64,000 bases of DNA from Nocardia jinanensis. GTDB taxonomy: Bacteria > Actinomycetota > Actinomycetes > Mycobacteriales > Mycobacteriaceae. The stretch spans positions 62,001-126,000 of the forward strand of contig NZ_BMMH01000004.1 in assembly GCF_014645735.1 (NCBI RefSeq). The letters run 5' to 3'. Below the pieces are notes generated by a model that saw only the letters and a program-made list of their open reading frames with translations, did no database searches and was not told the origin of the DNA. The first letter of the stretch is position 1. Every line of letters starts with the position of its first letter. Position numbers and translations under genes: made by a program. Shown here piece by piece: positions 8,849 to 17,737 of the stretch.

Positions 8849-11392
8849 GTGAAGCCTGGGCGTGACAGATCCGGGGAGACATCGGTCCGGCCGACCGAAT
8901 TGATCACGCGCCGCATGGATACCGATCCGGAGATTCCCGGCGAGGTGGCAGCGGTCGTTCGTGCCGCCCTGGATCCGCCGACCGGCGCGGCCGAATCCGT
9001 CGCGGGGACACCGGACCCCGGGCTCGACGGGGTCTTCCTGACCGCCATCCGGGTGCGGGGATTCCGGGGTATCGGCCCCGAGACCACACTCGAATTACCC
9101 GCCGGGCCGGGGCTGACCCTGGTGACCGGTCGCAACGGTAGTGGGAAATCGAGTTTCGCCGAGGCCGCGGAACTCGCGCTGACCGGTGGTAACCGCCGCT
9201 GGGACGGCCGCTCGGCCACATGGCGCGAGGGCTGGCGCAACCTGCACCGGTCCGGGCCGGTCCGGGTGGAACTGGAAATGCGTACCGACGGCCCGGAATC
9301 CGGGCTCACCGTCGCGCGGGAATGGGACACCGGCGAACCGCTGCCGGGCGGTGCCTGGACCCAGCGTCGCGGCGACGGTCCGGAGCAGGCGTTCGCCGAT
9401 GGTCAGTGGGCGATACCCATGGAGTTGTACCGCCCGTTCCTGTCCTACAGCGAGCTCGGCGCATTGGTCGACGGTAAGCCCAGCGAACTCTTCGACGCCC
9501 TGCACCAGTTGCTGGGCCTGGACGAACTCATCACCGCGCACGAGCGGATCCGGGTCCGCCGTCTGGATCTGGAGCGTGCGGCCCGGACCGCGCGTCGCGA
9601 ACGGCAGACCCTCTCGGCGGAACTCGCCGGGGTCACCGATCACCGCGCGCTGCGCGCGGGCGCGTTGCTGCGCGATCCGGCACCCGATATCGCCGAACTC
9701 GAGGAACTGGTGGCCGATACCGCCGCCGGCCCGGAACCGGCGGCGTTACGCGCGGTGCTGGCCCTGGAACTACCCTCCGCGGAGCGGATCGCGGTGCTGG
9801 CCGGGCGGATCTCGGCCGCCGTCGCCGCCGTCGCCGGGGCGACCGCACCCGAAGTGGTCGCGGATCTGCGCATCCTCGAGCTGTTGCGCGCCGCGTACGC
9901 GCACGTCGTGGACCATACACAGCTCGCGGCACCCGTGGATATCCCGGATTCCGCCGATCCGGCGCTGCCCGGCGGCCCCGCCGCCGTCGACGGCCGGACA
10001 GTCGAGAGCGCCGGGCCCGGCGCGCACGACGTCGCGCTCTGCCCGGTATGCGGTCACGGCACCCTGGACCGGCAGTGGTTGCTCGATACCGCCGCCGCGA
10101 TCGACGGCCTTTCGGCGCGTACCGCGGAACTGGCGCGGGCGCGCTCCGATCTCACCGGAGCACTCGCCGATCTCCGGGCGTTGGCGGTGGACCTGCCATC
10201 GGAACTCACCACCGCGGCCGAAACGGCCGGTCTCGATACTGTGGGACTGGTCGAAACCTGGGCCCAGTGGGCCGGTCTATCCGAATCCCGGGAACTCGTC
10301 GGGCTGCCCGGCCGCCTGCGTACCGTGCACGAGCGCCTGTGCGTGGAGCTGGGATTCGCCCAGCATTGCGCCGGAAAAGAACTCGACCGGCTCGACGAAG
10401 CCTGGGCACCGTTCGCGCCGCGGCTGCGCGCCTGGCTCGAACTCACCCGCACCGTCACCACCCAGGCCGCGGAGCTGCAGACCGCCCGCGCGGCGGAGGA
10501 GTGGCTGAAAGCTGCCACCGCCCGAATACGCGACGAACGGCTGGCCCCGTTGGCGGGTACCGCGCGGTGGGTATGGCAGACCCTGCGCCAGCAGAGCAGT
10601 GTCGAACTCGGCGGAATTCATCTGCAGGGCAACGCGAACAGCGCCCGCCGCGTGCATCTGGAGGTGACCGTCGACGATGTGGACGGTGCCGCGCTGAGCG
10701 TGATGAGTCAGGGCGAACTGCATGCGCTCGGGCTGGCACTGTTCCTGCCGCGCGCCACCGTCGCGGCGAGCCCGTTCCGGTTCGTCGTGATCGACGATCC
10801 GGTTCAGGCCATGGATCCCGCCAAAGTCGACGGCCTGGCCCGGGTATTGGCCACCGTCGCCTGGGAGCGGCAGGTGGTGGTGTTCACCCACGACGACCGG
10901 CTGGCCGAGGCGGTGCGGCGAATGCAGATCGATGCCCGGATCATCGAAGTGCAACGGCGGGAGCGGTCGGTGGTGGAGGTCCGCCCCGCCGGCGACCCCG
11001 TGCACCGCTACCTCGACGACGCCCGCGCCCTCCTGCGCACCCCGCAGCTGCCGCGCACCATCGCCGACGAACTCGTCGCGACGTGTTGCCGTTCCGCGTT
11101 GGAGGCGGCCAGCCTGGCCCGGGCCAAACGGGTGCTGCTGGCCGATGGAACGGATCACCGGGAGGTGCAGCGGCGCATCGACCGGGCCCAATCCACCCGG
11201 GCAATGGTCACTCTCGCGGTGCTGGGGCCCGGGCACCGGATCGAGGACCTGAACAAACAGCTGGCCAAGGAGGGCCGCTGGGCGGTCGAGGTCGTCCGCG
11301 ACGCCACGGCCGGCGCGCACGTTCCGATCGATCGCGATCTCGCCGAGCTGATCGCGGATACCGAACGCTTCGCCGAGTGGCTGGCCCGGTGA
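8849..11392 (+). CDS. SMC/Rad50-like AAA ATPase with a single CPVC motif
   Basis: This 847-residue protein has an N-terminal ABC/SMC-type nucleotide-binding half: Walker A GRNGSGKSS at residues 94-102 after an IRVRGFRGIG strand typical of RecF/AAA_23 proteins. A long helical middle carries CPVCGHG at about 398-404, like a Rad50/RloC zinc hook. Walker B FVVIDDP lies near 645-651, preceded by a signature-like VMSQGELHALGLALF and followed by a VVFTHDDR switch. About 150 helical residues with no assigned domain follow. GTG 8849 is chosen because GGAG sits 6 bases upstream; GTG 8837 is too close to its GAGGGG. It overlaps the next gene by GTGA. DNA-end sensing or anti-phage defence is possible; function is unproven. 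Confidence 0.82.
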   Translation: MKPGRDRSGETSVRPTELITRRMDTDPEIPGEVAAVVRAALDPPTGAAESVAGTPDPGLDGVFLTAIRVRGFRGIGPETTLELPAGPGLTLVTGRNGSGKSSFAEAAELALTGGNRRWDGRSATWREGWRNLHRSGPVRVELEMRTDGPESGLTVAREWDTGEPLPGGAWTQRRGDGPEQAFADGQWAIPMELYRPFLSYSELGALVDGKPSELFDALHQLLGLDELITAHERIRVRRLDLERAARTARRERQTLSAELAGVTDHRALRAGALLRDPAPDIAELEELVADTAAGPEPAALRAVLALELPSAERIAVLAGRISAAVAAVAGATAPEVVADLRILELLRAAYAHVVDHTQLAAPVDIPDSADPALPGGPAAVDGRTVESAGPGAHDVALCPVCGHGTLDRQWLLDTAAAIDGLSARTAELARARSDLTGALADLRALAVDLPSELTTAAETAGLDTVGLVETWAQWAGLSESRELVGLPGRLRTVHERLCVELGFAQHCAGKELDRLDEAWAPFAPRLRAWLELTRTVTTQAAELQTARAAEEWLKAATARIRDERLAPLAGTARWVWQTLRQQSSVELGGIHLQGNANSARRVHLEVTVDDVDGAALSVMSQGELHALGLALFLPRATVAASPFRFVVIDDPVQAMDPAKVDGLARVLATVAWERQVVVFTHDDRLAEAVRRMQIDARIIEVQRRERSVVEVRPAGDPVHRYLDDARALLRTPQLPRTIADELVATCCRSALEAASLARAKRVLLADGTDHREVQRRIDRAQSTRAMVTLAVLGPGHRIEDLNKQLAKEGRWAVEVVRDATAGAHVPIDRDLAELIADTERFAEWLAR

Positions 11393-11844
11393 ACGGGCGC
11401 AGGTCGCAAGGGGCGGGCCGGCGCGGGCGGAGCCGTCCCGGACGGGCGCGGCACCGGCCGACCGGTGATCCGGTACCGCGACTCAGCATCGGCGAAAGGC
11501 TGGCGGCGGCGGATCGGCTCCTCGACGGCTCGGTACCCGCCGCCGGCGGCGTCTGGTCGCGCGCGACAGCGTGGATCCTGCGAATCGCGCTCGAGCAGGC
11601 GGTGGACGATCTGTGGTCGCGCACCGAACCGGAGTTGGCGCGCTGCCCGATGCGCGCCCAGCTCCTGGCGCTACGGGTCGTCACCGATCCGTTCACCGCG
11701 GCCCGGATCGCCGCGCTGTGGACCAGCTTGTCGCACGCCACCCATCATCACGACTACGAACTCGCGCCGGGCGTCACCGAACTGCGCCGCTGGCACGACG
11801 ACACCGCCCGGATAGCCGCGGAACTGGCCGCCGTGCCCGGATGA
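11389..11844 (+). CDS. small helical partner of the SMC-like ATPase, unknown family
   Basis: This 151-residue protein starts at a GTG that overlaps the ATPase stop by 4 bases, so the two are translationally coupled. The first 30 residues are Arg/Gly-rich and probably disordered. The rest is predicted helical, with a conserved-looking core: a W-x-x-LSHA stretch followed by THHHDYELAPG and a final ELRRWHDD helix. The size and histidine-rich helical character recall HEPN-like toxins, but I do not see a canonical R-x4-6-H motif, so this is only a suggestion. It could be the effector or a structural subunit of the ATPase. Confidence 0.65.
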   Translation: MNGRRSQGAGRRGRSRPGRARHRPTGDPVPRLSIGERLAAADRLLDGSVPAAGGVWSRATAWILRIALEQAVDDLWSRTEPELARCPMRAQLLALRVVTDPFTAARIAALWTSLSHATHHHDYELAPGVTELRRWHDDTARIAAELAAVPG

Positions 11845-11890
11845 ACGAACCGATTCCGGTGGGTCCCGGCCCGCCGGGCAGAATCGGGCT

Positions 11891-12280
11891 GTGGACGATA
11901 CGATGCCGTGCCCGTGCCGCCGTGGCGAAACCTTCGGCGAATGCTGCGGTCCGCTGCTGGCCGGTCGCCCGGCGCCCAGCGCCGAGGCGCTGATGCGTTC
12001 CCGGTTCACGGCGTTCGCCCTAGGCGACACCGGCTACCTGCTGCGTTCCTGGCATATCACTACCCGACCCGGCGAACTCGAACTCGATCCCGACCGCCGC
12101 TGGCTATTCGTGGAGATCCTGCGTACGGCAGCGGGCGGCCCGTTCGACGAATCCGGGACGGTCGAATTCACCGCGCACTATCGTGATCCGGCCGGTCCCG
12201 GCCGGTTGCACGAGACCAGTAGGTTTCTCCGGGTCGACGGATTCTGGCAATACCTCGACGGTGAGATCGAACGATGGTGA
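11891..12280 (+). CDS. YchJ-family protein (UPF0225) with SEC-C motif
   Basis: This 129-residue protein opens with a SEC-C-type zinc motif, CPCRRGETFGECC at residues 6-18, followed by the family's LMRSRFTAFALGDTGYLL stretch and an NTF2-like body ending in a WQYLDGE strand. The length matches YchJ proteins, whose role is unknown; the zinc knuckle resembles that at the C-terminus of SecA. The GTG at 11891 puts the Cys motif at the very N-terminus as is usual. It lies 46 bases after the ATPase partner gene, in the same direction, and may be cotranscribed with it. Confidence 0.85.
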   Translation: MDDTMPCPCRRGETFGECCGPLLAGRPAPSAEALMRSRFTAFALGDTGYLLRSWHITTRPGELELDPDRRWLFVEILRTAAGGPFDESGTVEFTAHYRDPAGPGRLHETSRFLRVDGFWQYLDGEIERW

Positions 12281-12340
12281 CCCCGTGGCGTCGCCGCGGC
12301 CGCCCGGCCGCGGGGCCCGCGCGCCGGTAATGTGCCCCTC

Positions 12341-12643
12341 ATGCCGCGTATCGCCATCGAATACTGCACCCAGTGCCGCTGGCTGCTGCGCGCGAGCTGG
12401 ATGGCCCAGGAACTCCTGACCACCTTCACCACCGATATCGGGGAGGTCGCGTTGATCCCGGGCGAAGGCGGCGTCTTCCGCATCACGGTCGACGAGGTAC
12501 AGGTGTGGGAGCGCAAAGCCGACGGCGGCTTCCCGGATATCGCCGTCCTCAAGCAGCGGGTTCGTGACCGGATCGACCCGGCGCGCGATCTCGGTCATAG
12601 CGACCGTGACCGCGCCGCCGCGGATCCCGACACCGCGAGATGA
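12341..12643 (+). CDS. SelT/SelW/SelH (Rdx) family thioredoxin-like protein
   Basis: This 100-residue protein has a Cys9-x-x-Cys12 redox motif in YCTQCRW, directly after the first beta strand. It then shows the family's SWMAQELL helix and GGVFRI and GGFPDI strands. In eukaryotes the family includes selenoproteins W, T and H; here the redox position is cysteine, so no selenocysteine decoding is required. The ATG at 12341 gives the family's usual N-terminus; an ATG three codons upstream is also possible. The physiological partner in actinomycetes is not established. Confidence 0.88.
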   Translation: MPRIAIEYCTQCRWLLRASWMAQELLTTFTTDIGEVALIPGEGGVFRITVDEVQVWERKADGGFPDIAVLKQRVRDRIDPARDLGHSDRDRAAADPDTAR

Positions 12644-12735
12644 TCCGTGGGCGGGCCGGAGCGGTCGGTATCAACCGGCGAACCGCAGTCCGTTTCCGGC
12701 CGCTCATATGTACAGAACCCGGCCCGGGACCGGAA

Positions 12736-12954
12736 TCAGGCGCAGCAACCGCCACCGCAGCAGCCGCCCGCCGGCGCGGCGGGCGCGGATACGGCCGGAG
12801 CGGCCGCGCGGCCGGTGGTCGCGAACGTGGTCAGCAGTTTGACCGTGTCGTCGTGACCGTGCGGGCAGCGCGCCGGATCCGAGGCTTGTGCCATCGGACG
12901 GTTGACCTCGAAGGTATCGCCGCAGCTGCGGCAGCGGAACTCATAACTCGGCAT
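12736..12954 (-). CDS. FmdB-type zinc-ribbon protein
   Basis: This 72-residue protein begins MPSYEFRCRSCG, the hallmark of the FmdB/CxxC_CXXC_SSSS zinc ribbon, with the second metal-ligand region around CPHGHDD. After a short Ala/Pro linker it ends in a Cys- and Gly-rich tail (GGCCGGGCCA) that could bind an additional metal. Members are often putative regulators, but direct functions are poorly established. It is transcribed alone, convergent with the SelW-like gene and divergent from the carboxylesterase. Confidence 0.85.
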   Translation of the reverse strand: MPSYEFRCRSCGDTFEVNRPMAQASDPARCPHGHDDTVKLLTTFATTGRAAAPAVSAPAAPAGGCCGGGCCA

Positions 12955-13013
12955 GGCCGAATTCTAGAGCCGTCCGGCGGCCCGTATTCGCGGAGCGACG
13001 CGACAATTCTGAA

Positions 13014-13035
13014 ACCGAAGTGTAACCACTTCGGT
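13014..13035. promoter_or_regulatory. palindromic operator candidate upstream of the carboxylesterase
   Basis: A perfect 9-base inverted repeat, ACCGAAGTG / CACTTCGGT with a 4-base TAAC spacer, lies 35 bases before the carboxylesterase start and 60 bases before the divergent FmdB gene. Its symmetry, spacing and intergenic position fit a dimeric TetR/MarR-type operator. No regulator gene adjoins it, so the binding protein is unknown. Confidence 0.5.
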
Positions 13036-13070
13036 CGTACCCTCGAATGCACAGGTAGAGGAGGTCTGCG

Positions 13071-14642
13071 ATGAACGTCCAGTGCTTCGAGGTGACGCCT
13101 GCGGTGGGCGATGAGAGCGCCCCGGTGGCGCGGACCGAGTTCGGTACGGTCCGCGGTACCCGGGAAGGCGCGGTATCGATCTGGCGTGGTGTCCCGTACG
13201 CCGCCGCGCCCGCCGGCCCGCGCAGGTTCCGGCCACCGCGGCCACCGAACAGCTGGGACGGAGTGCGCGATTGCGTGGTGCCCGGGCAGATCGCACCGCA
13301 GGACATGGCCAACACCGTGCCGATCGACCGGTCGCTGGCCATGGGGGAGGACTGCCTCTGGCTCAATGTCTGGGCACCGGCCGCGGCCGCCGCGGAACCC
13401 CGCCCGGTGATGGTGTGGTTGCACGGTGGCGCGTACTGCCTCGGATCAGCCGCGCAGGCCGTCTACGACGGCCGGCATCTGGCCGAGGCCGGGGACGTGG
13501 TGGTGGTCACGGTGAACTACCGGGTGGGCGCGTTCGGGTTCCTGGACCTGTCTTCGCTGTCCGACGAGTTCGCCCCCAATCTGGGCCTCCTCGATCAGCT
13601 GGCCGCCTTGGAGTGGGTGCGGGACAATATCGACGCCTTCGGCGGCGACCCGGGCAATGTGACTCTTTTCGGAGAATCCTCCGGGGCCGGTTGCGTCACC
13701 GCGCTGCTCACCGCGCCGCGGGCCGCGGGCCTGTTCCAGCGCGCCATCGCGCAGAGCCCGCCGGCGACCACCGTGTACGGCCGGGAACGCGCGGCCGGCG
13801 TAGCCGAACGATTCCGCCAGTTGATGGATCTCCCCCACGCTCGGATCGGTGAATTGCTGGAATGCCCGTTGGAGCGGATCGTGCGGGCCGCGGCCGTGCT
13901 GATCGACGAGGTACCGCTGGAGGCTCCCGGGACGCTGGCCGCGGCCCCGGTGGTGGACGAGGACCTGCTGCCCGGCTACCCGACCGATCGTTTCCGGGAC
14001 GGCCGCTCGCATCGGGTCCCCCTCATCATCGGTACCAACAAGGACGAGGCGTCGCTGTTCCGGCTGTTCCGGTCGCCGATCATGCCGGTGACCCCGGAAG
14101 CGGTGAACACGATGCTCGAACAGGTGCAGGCCGGGCATCCCGGACTGTCGGCCGAACGACTCGCGGAGATCACCTCGGTGTACCCGGACCTGGCCAAACC
14201 GCGGGGAGCGCTGGCCATGTCCACCGACGCCGCGTTCCGGATGCCGGCGCTGTGGGTCGCCGACGGGCACGCCCAGCACTCACGAACCTGGATGTACCGC
14301 TTCGACCACGCCACCCCCATGCTGCGCGCGGCCCGGGTCGGTGCCGGCCACGCCACCGAACTACCGTACGTTTTCGGCAATTTCGGCACCTTCGACCACG
14401 ACCCGACTTTCTGGCTCGGCGGCCGCAAACAGGCCGTCGAGGTCTCGGGCCGGATGATGCGCCGCTGGCTGGCCTTCGCCGCCCACGGGGTCCCGGCGGC
14501 CCTGGACGGCTCCAAACACTGGCCGCCCTACCACCCCGAATCCCGGGAGACGTTGCTGATCGACACGATCGATCGGGTAGTTCCCGATCCAGAGGGTGAT
14601 CTGCTCACGGCTTGGGGGGAGCGGGCTGTCGGCTTTGCGTGA
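13071..14642 (+). CDS. type-B carboxylesterase/lipase
   Basis: This 523-residue alpha/beta hydrolase has the type-B signatures in order: FGTVRG near the N-terminus, EDCLWLNVW around 103-111, an HGGAY oxyanion loop near 122-126, the nucleophile elbow GESSGAG with Ser203, and a GAGHATELPYVFGN segment carrying the catalytic His. An acidic residue in DEASLF is a candidate third triad member. The start has a strong AGAGGAGG site. No signal peptide is visible, so it is probably cytoplasmic. The substrate is unknown. A palindrome just upstream suggests dedicated regulation. Confidence 0.92.
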   Translation: MNVQCFEVTPAVGDESAPVARTEFGTVRGTREGAVSIWRGVPYAAAPAGPRRFRPPRPPNSWDGVRDCVVPGQIAPQDMANTVPIDRSLAMGEDCLWLNVWAPAAAAAEPRPVMVWLHGGAYCLGSAAQAVYDGRHLAEAGDVVVVTVNYRVGAFGFLDLSSLSDEFAPNLGLLDQLAALEWVRDNIDAFGGDPGNVTLFGESSGAGCVTALLTAPRAAGLFQRAIAQSPPATTVYGRERAAGVAERFRQLMDLPHARIGELLECPLERIVRAAAVLIDEVPLEAPGTLAAAPVVDEDLLPGYPTDRFRDGRSHRVPLIIGTNKDEASLFRLFRSPIMPVTPEAVNTMLEQVQAGHPGLSAERLAEITSVYPDLAKPRGALAMSTDAAFRMPALWVADGHAQHSRTWMYRFDHATPMLRAARVGAGHATELPYVFGNFGTFDHDPTFWLGGRKQAVEVSGRMMRRWLAFAAHGVPAALDGSKHWPPYHPESRETLLIDTIDRVVPDPEGDLLTAWGERAVGFA

Positions 14643-14696
14643 AGGGCGGTCGTCGGATGCAGCTCTGGTCTGCGGGTCCAGCGGCCGACATCCCTC

Positions 14697-14822
14697 GGCG
14701 GGGCCCGCCCCGGTTCTGGAGCGACGTAGCGAAGGAGCGCAGCGACTGAGCGAAGGAGTGAAGAACCGGGGTTGATAGGGCTCCGCCCCGCGGCGCCGAA
14801 GGCGCCGCCAATAAACACAGCT
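14697..14822 (+). repeat. dispersed structured repeat, copy A
   Basis: This copy has GGCGGGGCCC then CCCCGGTTCT, a core rich in 8-base units (AGCGAAGG / AGCGACTG-like), AGAACCGGGG and a closing GGGCTCCGCC. A GCGGCGCC-GAA-GGCGCCGC hairpin and an AATAAACACAGCT end follow. The two outer arm pairs are nested inverted repeats. The last bases form the TAG stop of the leftward GDP-mannose pyrophosphorylase gene. It sits between convergent genes and may act as a terminator, but its repetition elsewhere in the window marks it as a mobile or amplified element. Confidence 0.8.
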
Positions 14823-15900
14823 ACACGTCGGTGGAGAAACGGATACCGCCGTCGGGGATCTCCACCCCGGGCCATACCCGGGCACCGCGCAGCAGTTCGC
14901 AGCGGGCACCGATACTGGCGCCGTCGCCGATCACGCCGTCGCGGACCAGCGCGCGGGGGCCGATACGGGCGCCGAAGCCGATGATGGATCGTTCGACTGT
15001 GGCCCCGGCCTCCACCTTGGCGCCGTCGAACAGGATCGCGCCGTCGAGTCGGGCGCCGGCGCCGACTTCCGCACCGCGGCCGACGACCGTACCGCCGATG
15101 AGCAGTGCTCCGGGTGCGATACCGGCGCCTTCGTGTACGAGGGATTCGCCGCGCTGGCCGGGGAGAGCGGGGGAGGGGGCGATACCGCGCACGAGGTCGG
15201 CGGAGCCGCGGACGAAGTCCTCGGGGGTACCCATATCCCGCCAGTACGAGGTGTCGACGTGTCCCTGGACGCGGGCGCCTTCGGTCAGCAGGGCGGGGAA
15301 CACTTCGCGTTCCACCGACACCGGGCGCCCGGCCGGGATCTTTTCGATGTACTCGCGCCGGAAGACATAGCAACCGGCGTTGATCTGGTCGGTCGGCGGG
15401 TCCTGGGTCTTCTCCAGGAAGGCAGTGACGCGGCCGTCGGCGTCGGTCGGTACGCAGCCGAAGGCGCGCGGGTCGCTGACCCGTACCAGGTGCAGGGTGA
15501 CGTCGGCCGCGGTCTTCTCGTGGGTCTCCAGGATGGACCGCAGATCGGTACCGCCGAGGACGTCACCGTTGAACACCATGACGTTCTCCGCGGTGAGCCG
15601 GGACAGCACATTGCGGATACCGCCGCCGGTGCCCAGCGGTTCGGTCTCGGTGACGTACTCGATCTCCAGACCGAGGTCGGCACCGTCGCCGAAGTGCTCC
15701 TCGAAGACCTCGGCCTTGTAGGAGGTGCCCAGCACCACATGGGTCAGGCCGGCGCCGGCGATCCGGGTCAGCAGATGGGTCAGGAACGGTACCCCGGCCG
15801 TCGGGAGCATCGGTTTGGGCGCCGACAGGGTGAGCGGCCGCAGCCGCGTCCCCTTTCCGCCGACCAGAATCACCGCGTCCGCGCCTGCTTGTGATGCCAT
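14821..15900 (-). CDS. manC: mannose-1-phosphate guanylyltransferase (GDP-mannose pyrophosphorylase)
   Basis: This 359-residue sugar-nucleotide synthase makes GDP-mannose from mannose-1-phosphate and GTP. The N-terminal Rossmann-like nucleotidyltransferase has GGKGTRLRPLT at about 13-23 and a KPM lysine. A left-handed beta-helix C-terminus with hexapeptide repeats (IGFGARIG-, VIGDGASIG-like) follows. The start has AAGGGAG at a good distance. It lies with the rhamnosyltransferase and rmlD on the same strand. In mycobacteria the equivalent gene is called manB, so the symbol varies. The stop codon is provided by the end of repeat copy A. Related sugar donors are possible. Confidence 0.88.
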   Translation of the reverse strand: MASQAGADAVILVGGKGTRLRPLTLSAPKPMLPTAGVPFLTHLLTRIAGAGLTHVVLGTSYKAEVFEEHFGDGADLGLEIEYVTETEPLGTGGGIRNVLSRLTAENVMVFNGDVLGGTDLRSILETHEKTAADVTLHLVRVSDPRAFGCVPTDADGRVTAFLEKTQDPPTDQINAGCYVFRREYIEKIPAGRPVSVEREVFPALLTEGARVQGHVDTSYWRDMGTPEDFVRGSADLVRGIAPSPALPGQRGESLVHEGAGIAPGALLIGGTVVGRGAEVGAGARLDGAILFDGAKVEAGATVERSIIGFGARIGPRALVRDGVIGDGASIGARCELLRGARVWPGVEIPDGGIRFSTDV

Positions 15901-15953
15901 GGAGCTCCCTTGTTCCCATTCGATCATCGACCCGGCACGGAACCGGTGGTTGT

Positions 15954-16856
15954 CTATCCGGCCAGTTCCCGCTCCCGTGCACGCAGAGCGGATCGAACCG
16001 CAATCCGGCAGCGCACCGCAAGTCCGGCCTTCAGCGCCCAGCGCAGCGGGGCCTGCCACCAGTGCGGATGCCGGTCGGCCTGGAAGCGGTAGGCGCTGGC
16101 GTGGTGGGCGGGCAGCATGGTCTCGGGGTGGCGGCCGGCGGCGTGTCCCTTGGCGTGGGTGACCTCGGCGCCGGGGACGAAGACGTTGTGCCAGCCGGCC
16201 CGGCCCATCCGGTCACCGAAATCGACATCCTCCATGTACATGAAGTAGCGGGAATCGAAGCCCTCGATCGAGTCGAACGCCGCGCGCCGCACCAGCAGGC
16301 ACGAACCGGACAGCCAGCCGACGGTGCGTTCGGAGATCTCCTCGTTCTCCTGGCGGTAGCGGCGGGTCCAGGGGTTGGTCTTCCAGACGGCGCCGAGAAT
16401 CGCGTGACCCGCGCCGTCGAGGATCCCGGGGACCGACCGGGCGGAGGGGTAGACGCTGCCGTCGGGTTCGAGGACCATCGGCCCGATGGCACCGGCCCGG
16501 GGCCAGCGCTGGGCGGCCTCGAGCATGATGTCGATGGAATCGTTGCCCCAGCGGATATCCGGGTTGGCGATCAGTACGTATTCCAGATCGGGGTCCAGTT
16601 CGGCGACGGCCCGGTTGATGGCACCGCCGTAACCGATATTGCCGCCCGTCGGTAGGAAACGCACATGGGCGTTGGCGTCTGCCACTAGTTCGGGGACGCC
16701 GTCGGTGGAGCCGTTGTCGGCCAGAATGACCTGCGGCTTCTCCGCGGTGGCCGTTGTCAGGGTGCTGATGAAATGCTCGAGATGTTCGCCCGGCGAATAG
16801 GTGACCGTGACCACTGCCAGACGTGGGCGGTCGTGCGGGTTATCGGAAGCGCTCAC
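15954..16856 (-). CDS. wbbL: WbbL-type rhamnosyltransferase (GT2)
   Basis: This 300-residue GT2 glycosyltransferase has LAVVTVTYSPGEH near the N-terminus, an ADNGSTDG donor-site loop, an LIANPDIRW segment in place of the DxD region and an EDVDFGDR acceptor motif. In mycobacteria WbbL transfers rhamnose from dTDP-rhamnose to the GlcNAc-PP-decaprenyl carrier, starting the arabinogalactan linker. The length matches. GTG 16856 is chosen because it lies just after rmlD (11 bases) and gives the known N-terminus. It is cotranscribed with rmlD and the GDP-mannose gene. Confidence 0.88.
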   Translation of the reverse strand: MSASDNPHDRPRLAVVTVTYSPGEHLEHFISTLTTATAEKPQVILADNGSTDGVPELVADANAHVRFLPTGGNIGYGGAINRAVAELDPDLEYVLIANPDIRWGNDSIDIMLEAAQRWPRAGAIGPMVLEPDGSVYPSARSVPGILDGAGHAILGAVWKTNPWTRRYRQENEEISERTVGWLSGSCLLVRRAAFDSIEGFDSRYFMYMEDVDFGDRMGRAGWHNVFVPGAEVTHAKGHAAGRHPETMLPAHHASAYRFQADRHPHWWQAPLRWALKAGLAVRCRIAVRSALRARERELAG

Positions 16857-16867
16857 AGCGCACCACC

Positions 16868-17737
16868 CTAATGGGAGGCCCGGGTCAGTGCCTCGGTCAG
16901 CGCGGATTCCCACGGGCGCAAGGGTGTCAGTCCGGCGTCACACCAGGCGGTGCCGGACAGTACGGAGAATGCGGGCCGGGAGGCGGGCCGGGGGAATTCC
17001 GAGGTGGTGCACGGCCGGACGCGTTCGGGATCGGCGCCGATCCCGGTGAACACCGCACGGGCCAGATCGAACCAGCTGGCCCGTCCCGCGTTCGTGGCGT
17101 GCAGCACAGCGGGCGCCGCGGGATTCGCGGCCAGTTCGAGCAGACCGGCGGCCAGATCGGCGGCGAAGGTGGGAGAGCCGATCTGGTCGTTCACCACCGA
17201 TACGGTGTCGCGTTCCCGCTCGAGCCGGCGCATGGTGGCCACGAAATCGCCGCCGGTCCCGGAGTACACCCAAGCCGTCCGCACGATGTGGGACCGTGGG
17301 CAGAGTCCGCGGACCGCGCGTTCCCCGGCGAGTTTGGAGCGGCCGTACACGGTGGTGGGTCCGGTGGGATCGGACGGTTCGTACGGAGTGGTCGCGGTGC
17401 CCGGGAAAACGTAGTCGGTCGAGACGTGGACGAGCCGGGCACCGGCGCGGGCACAGGCCGCCGCCAGTACCGCCGGGCCGGTCTCGTTTCCGGCGAAGGC
17501 GGCGGCGGGTTCGGATTCGGCCAGGTCGACCGCGGTGAACGCGGCACAATTGAGGACGGTATCGCCCGGGCGGACCACTGATTCCACGGCTGCCCGATCG
17601 GTGATGTCGAGCTCGGACCGGGTGAAAGCGCGGACAGCGGGTATCAGCCGGAGTAGTTCACCACCTACCTGGCCACCCGCCCCGGTGACGAGGAGGCGGT
17701 CGGCTGATTCGGTTCCGGGCGGTACGGCGGCGCTCAC
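16868..17737 (-). CDS. rmlD: dTDP-4-dehydrorhamnose reductase
   Basis: This 289-residue short-chain reductase completes dTDP-rhamnose synthesis. It has a GAGGQVGGEL NAD(P)-binding loop near the N-terminus, an NCAAFTAVD segment, the VSTDYVFPG strand and a Tyr-x-x-x-Lys pair in VYGRSKLAGE. The order of motifs matches RmlD. GTG 17737 is preferred; another GTG at 17779 would add 14 residues, and neither has a clear ribosome site. It begins the operon that runs leftward through wbbL and the GDP-mannose gene, and is divergent from the LCP gene. Confidence 0.9.
   Translation of the reverse strand: MSAAVPPGTESADRLLVTGAGGQVGGELLRLIPAVRAFTRSELDITDRAAVESVVRPGDTVLNCAAFTAVDLAESEPAAAFAGNETGPAVLAAACARAGARLVHVSTDYVFPGTATTPYEPSDPTGPTTVYGRSKLAGERAVRGLCPRSHIVRTAWVYSGTGGDFVATMRRLERERDTVSVVNDQIGSPTFAADLAAGLLELAANPAAPAVLHATNAGRASWFDLARAVFTGIGADPERVRPCTTSEFPRPASRPAFSVLSGTAWCDAGLTPLRPWESALTEALTRASH

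Noticed and set aside
12341..12643. Selenoprotein
   Set aside because: The SelW-like redox site uses cysteine, and no in-frame TGA or SECIS element is seen.
14640..14909. Small frames with SFAQSLRSFATSLQN-type sequence in the repeat copies
   Set aside because: They are translations of the structured repeat, appear at each copy, and carry no start signals.
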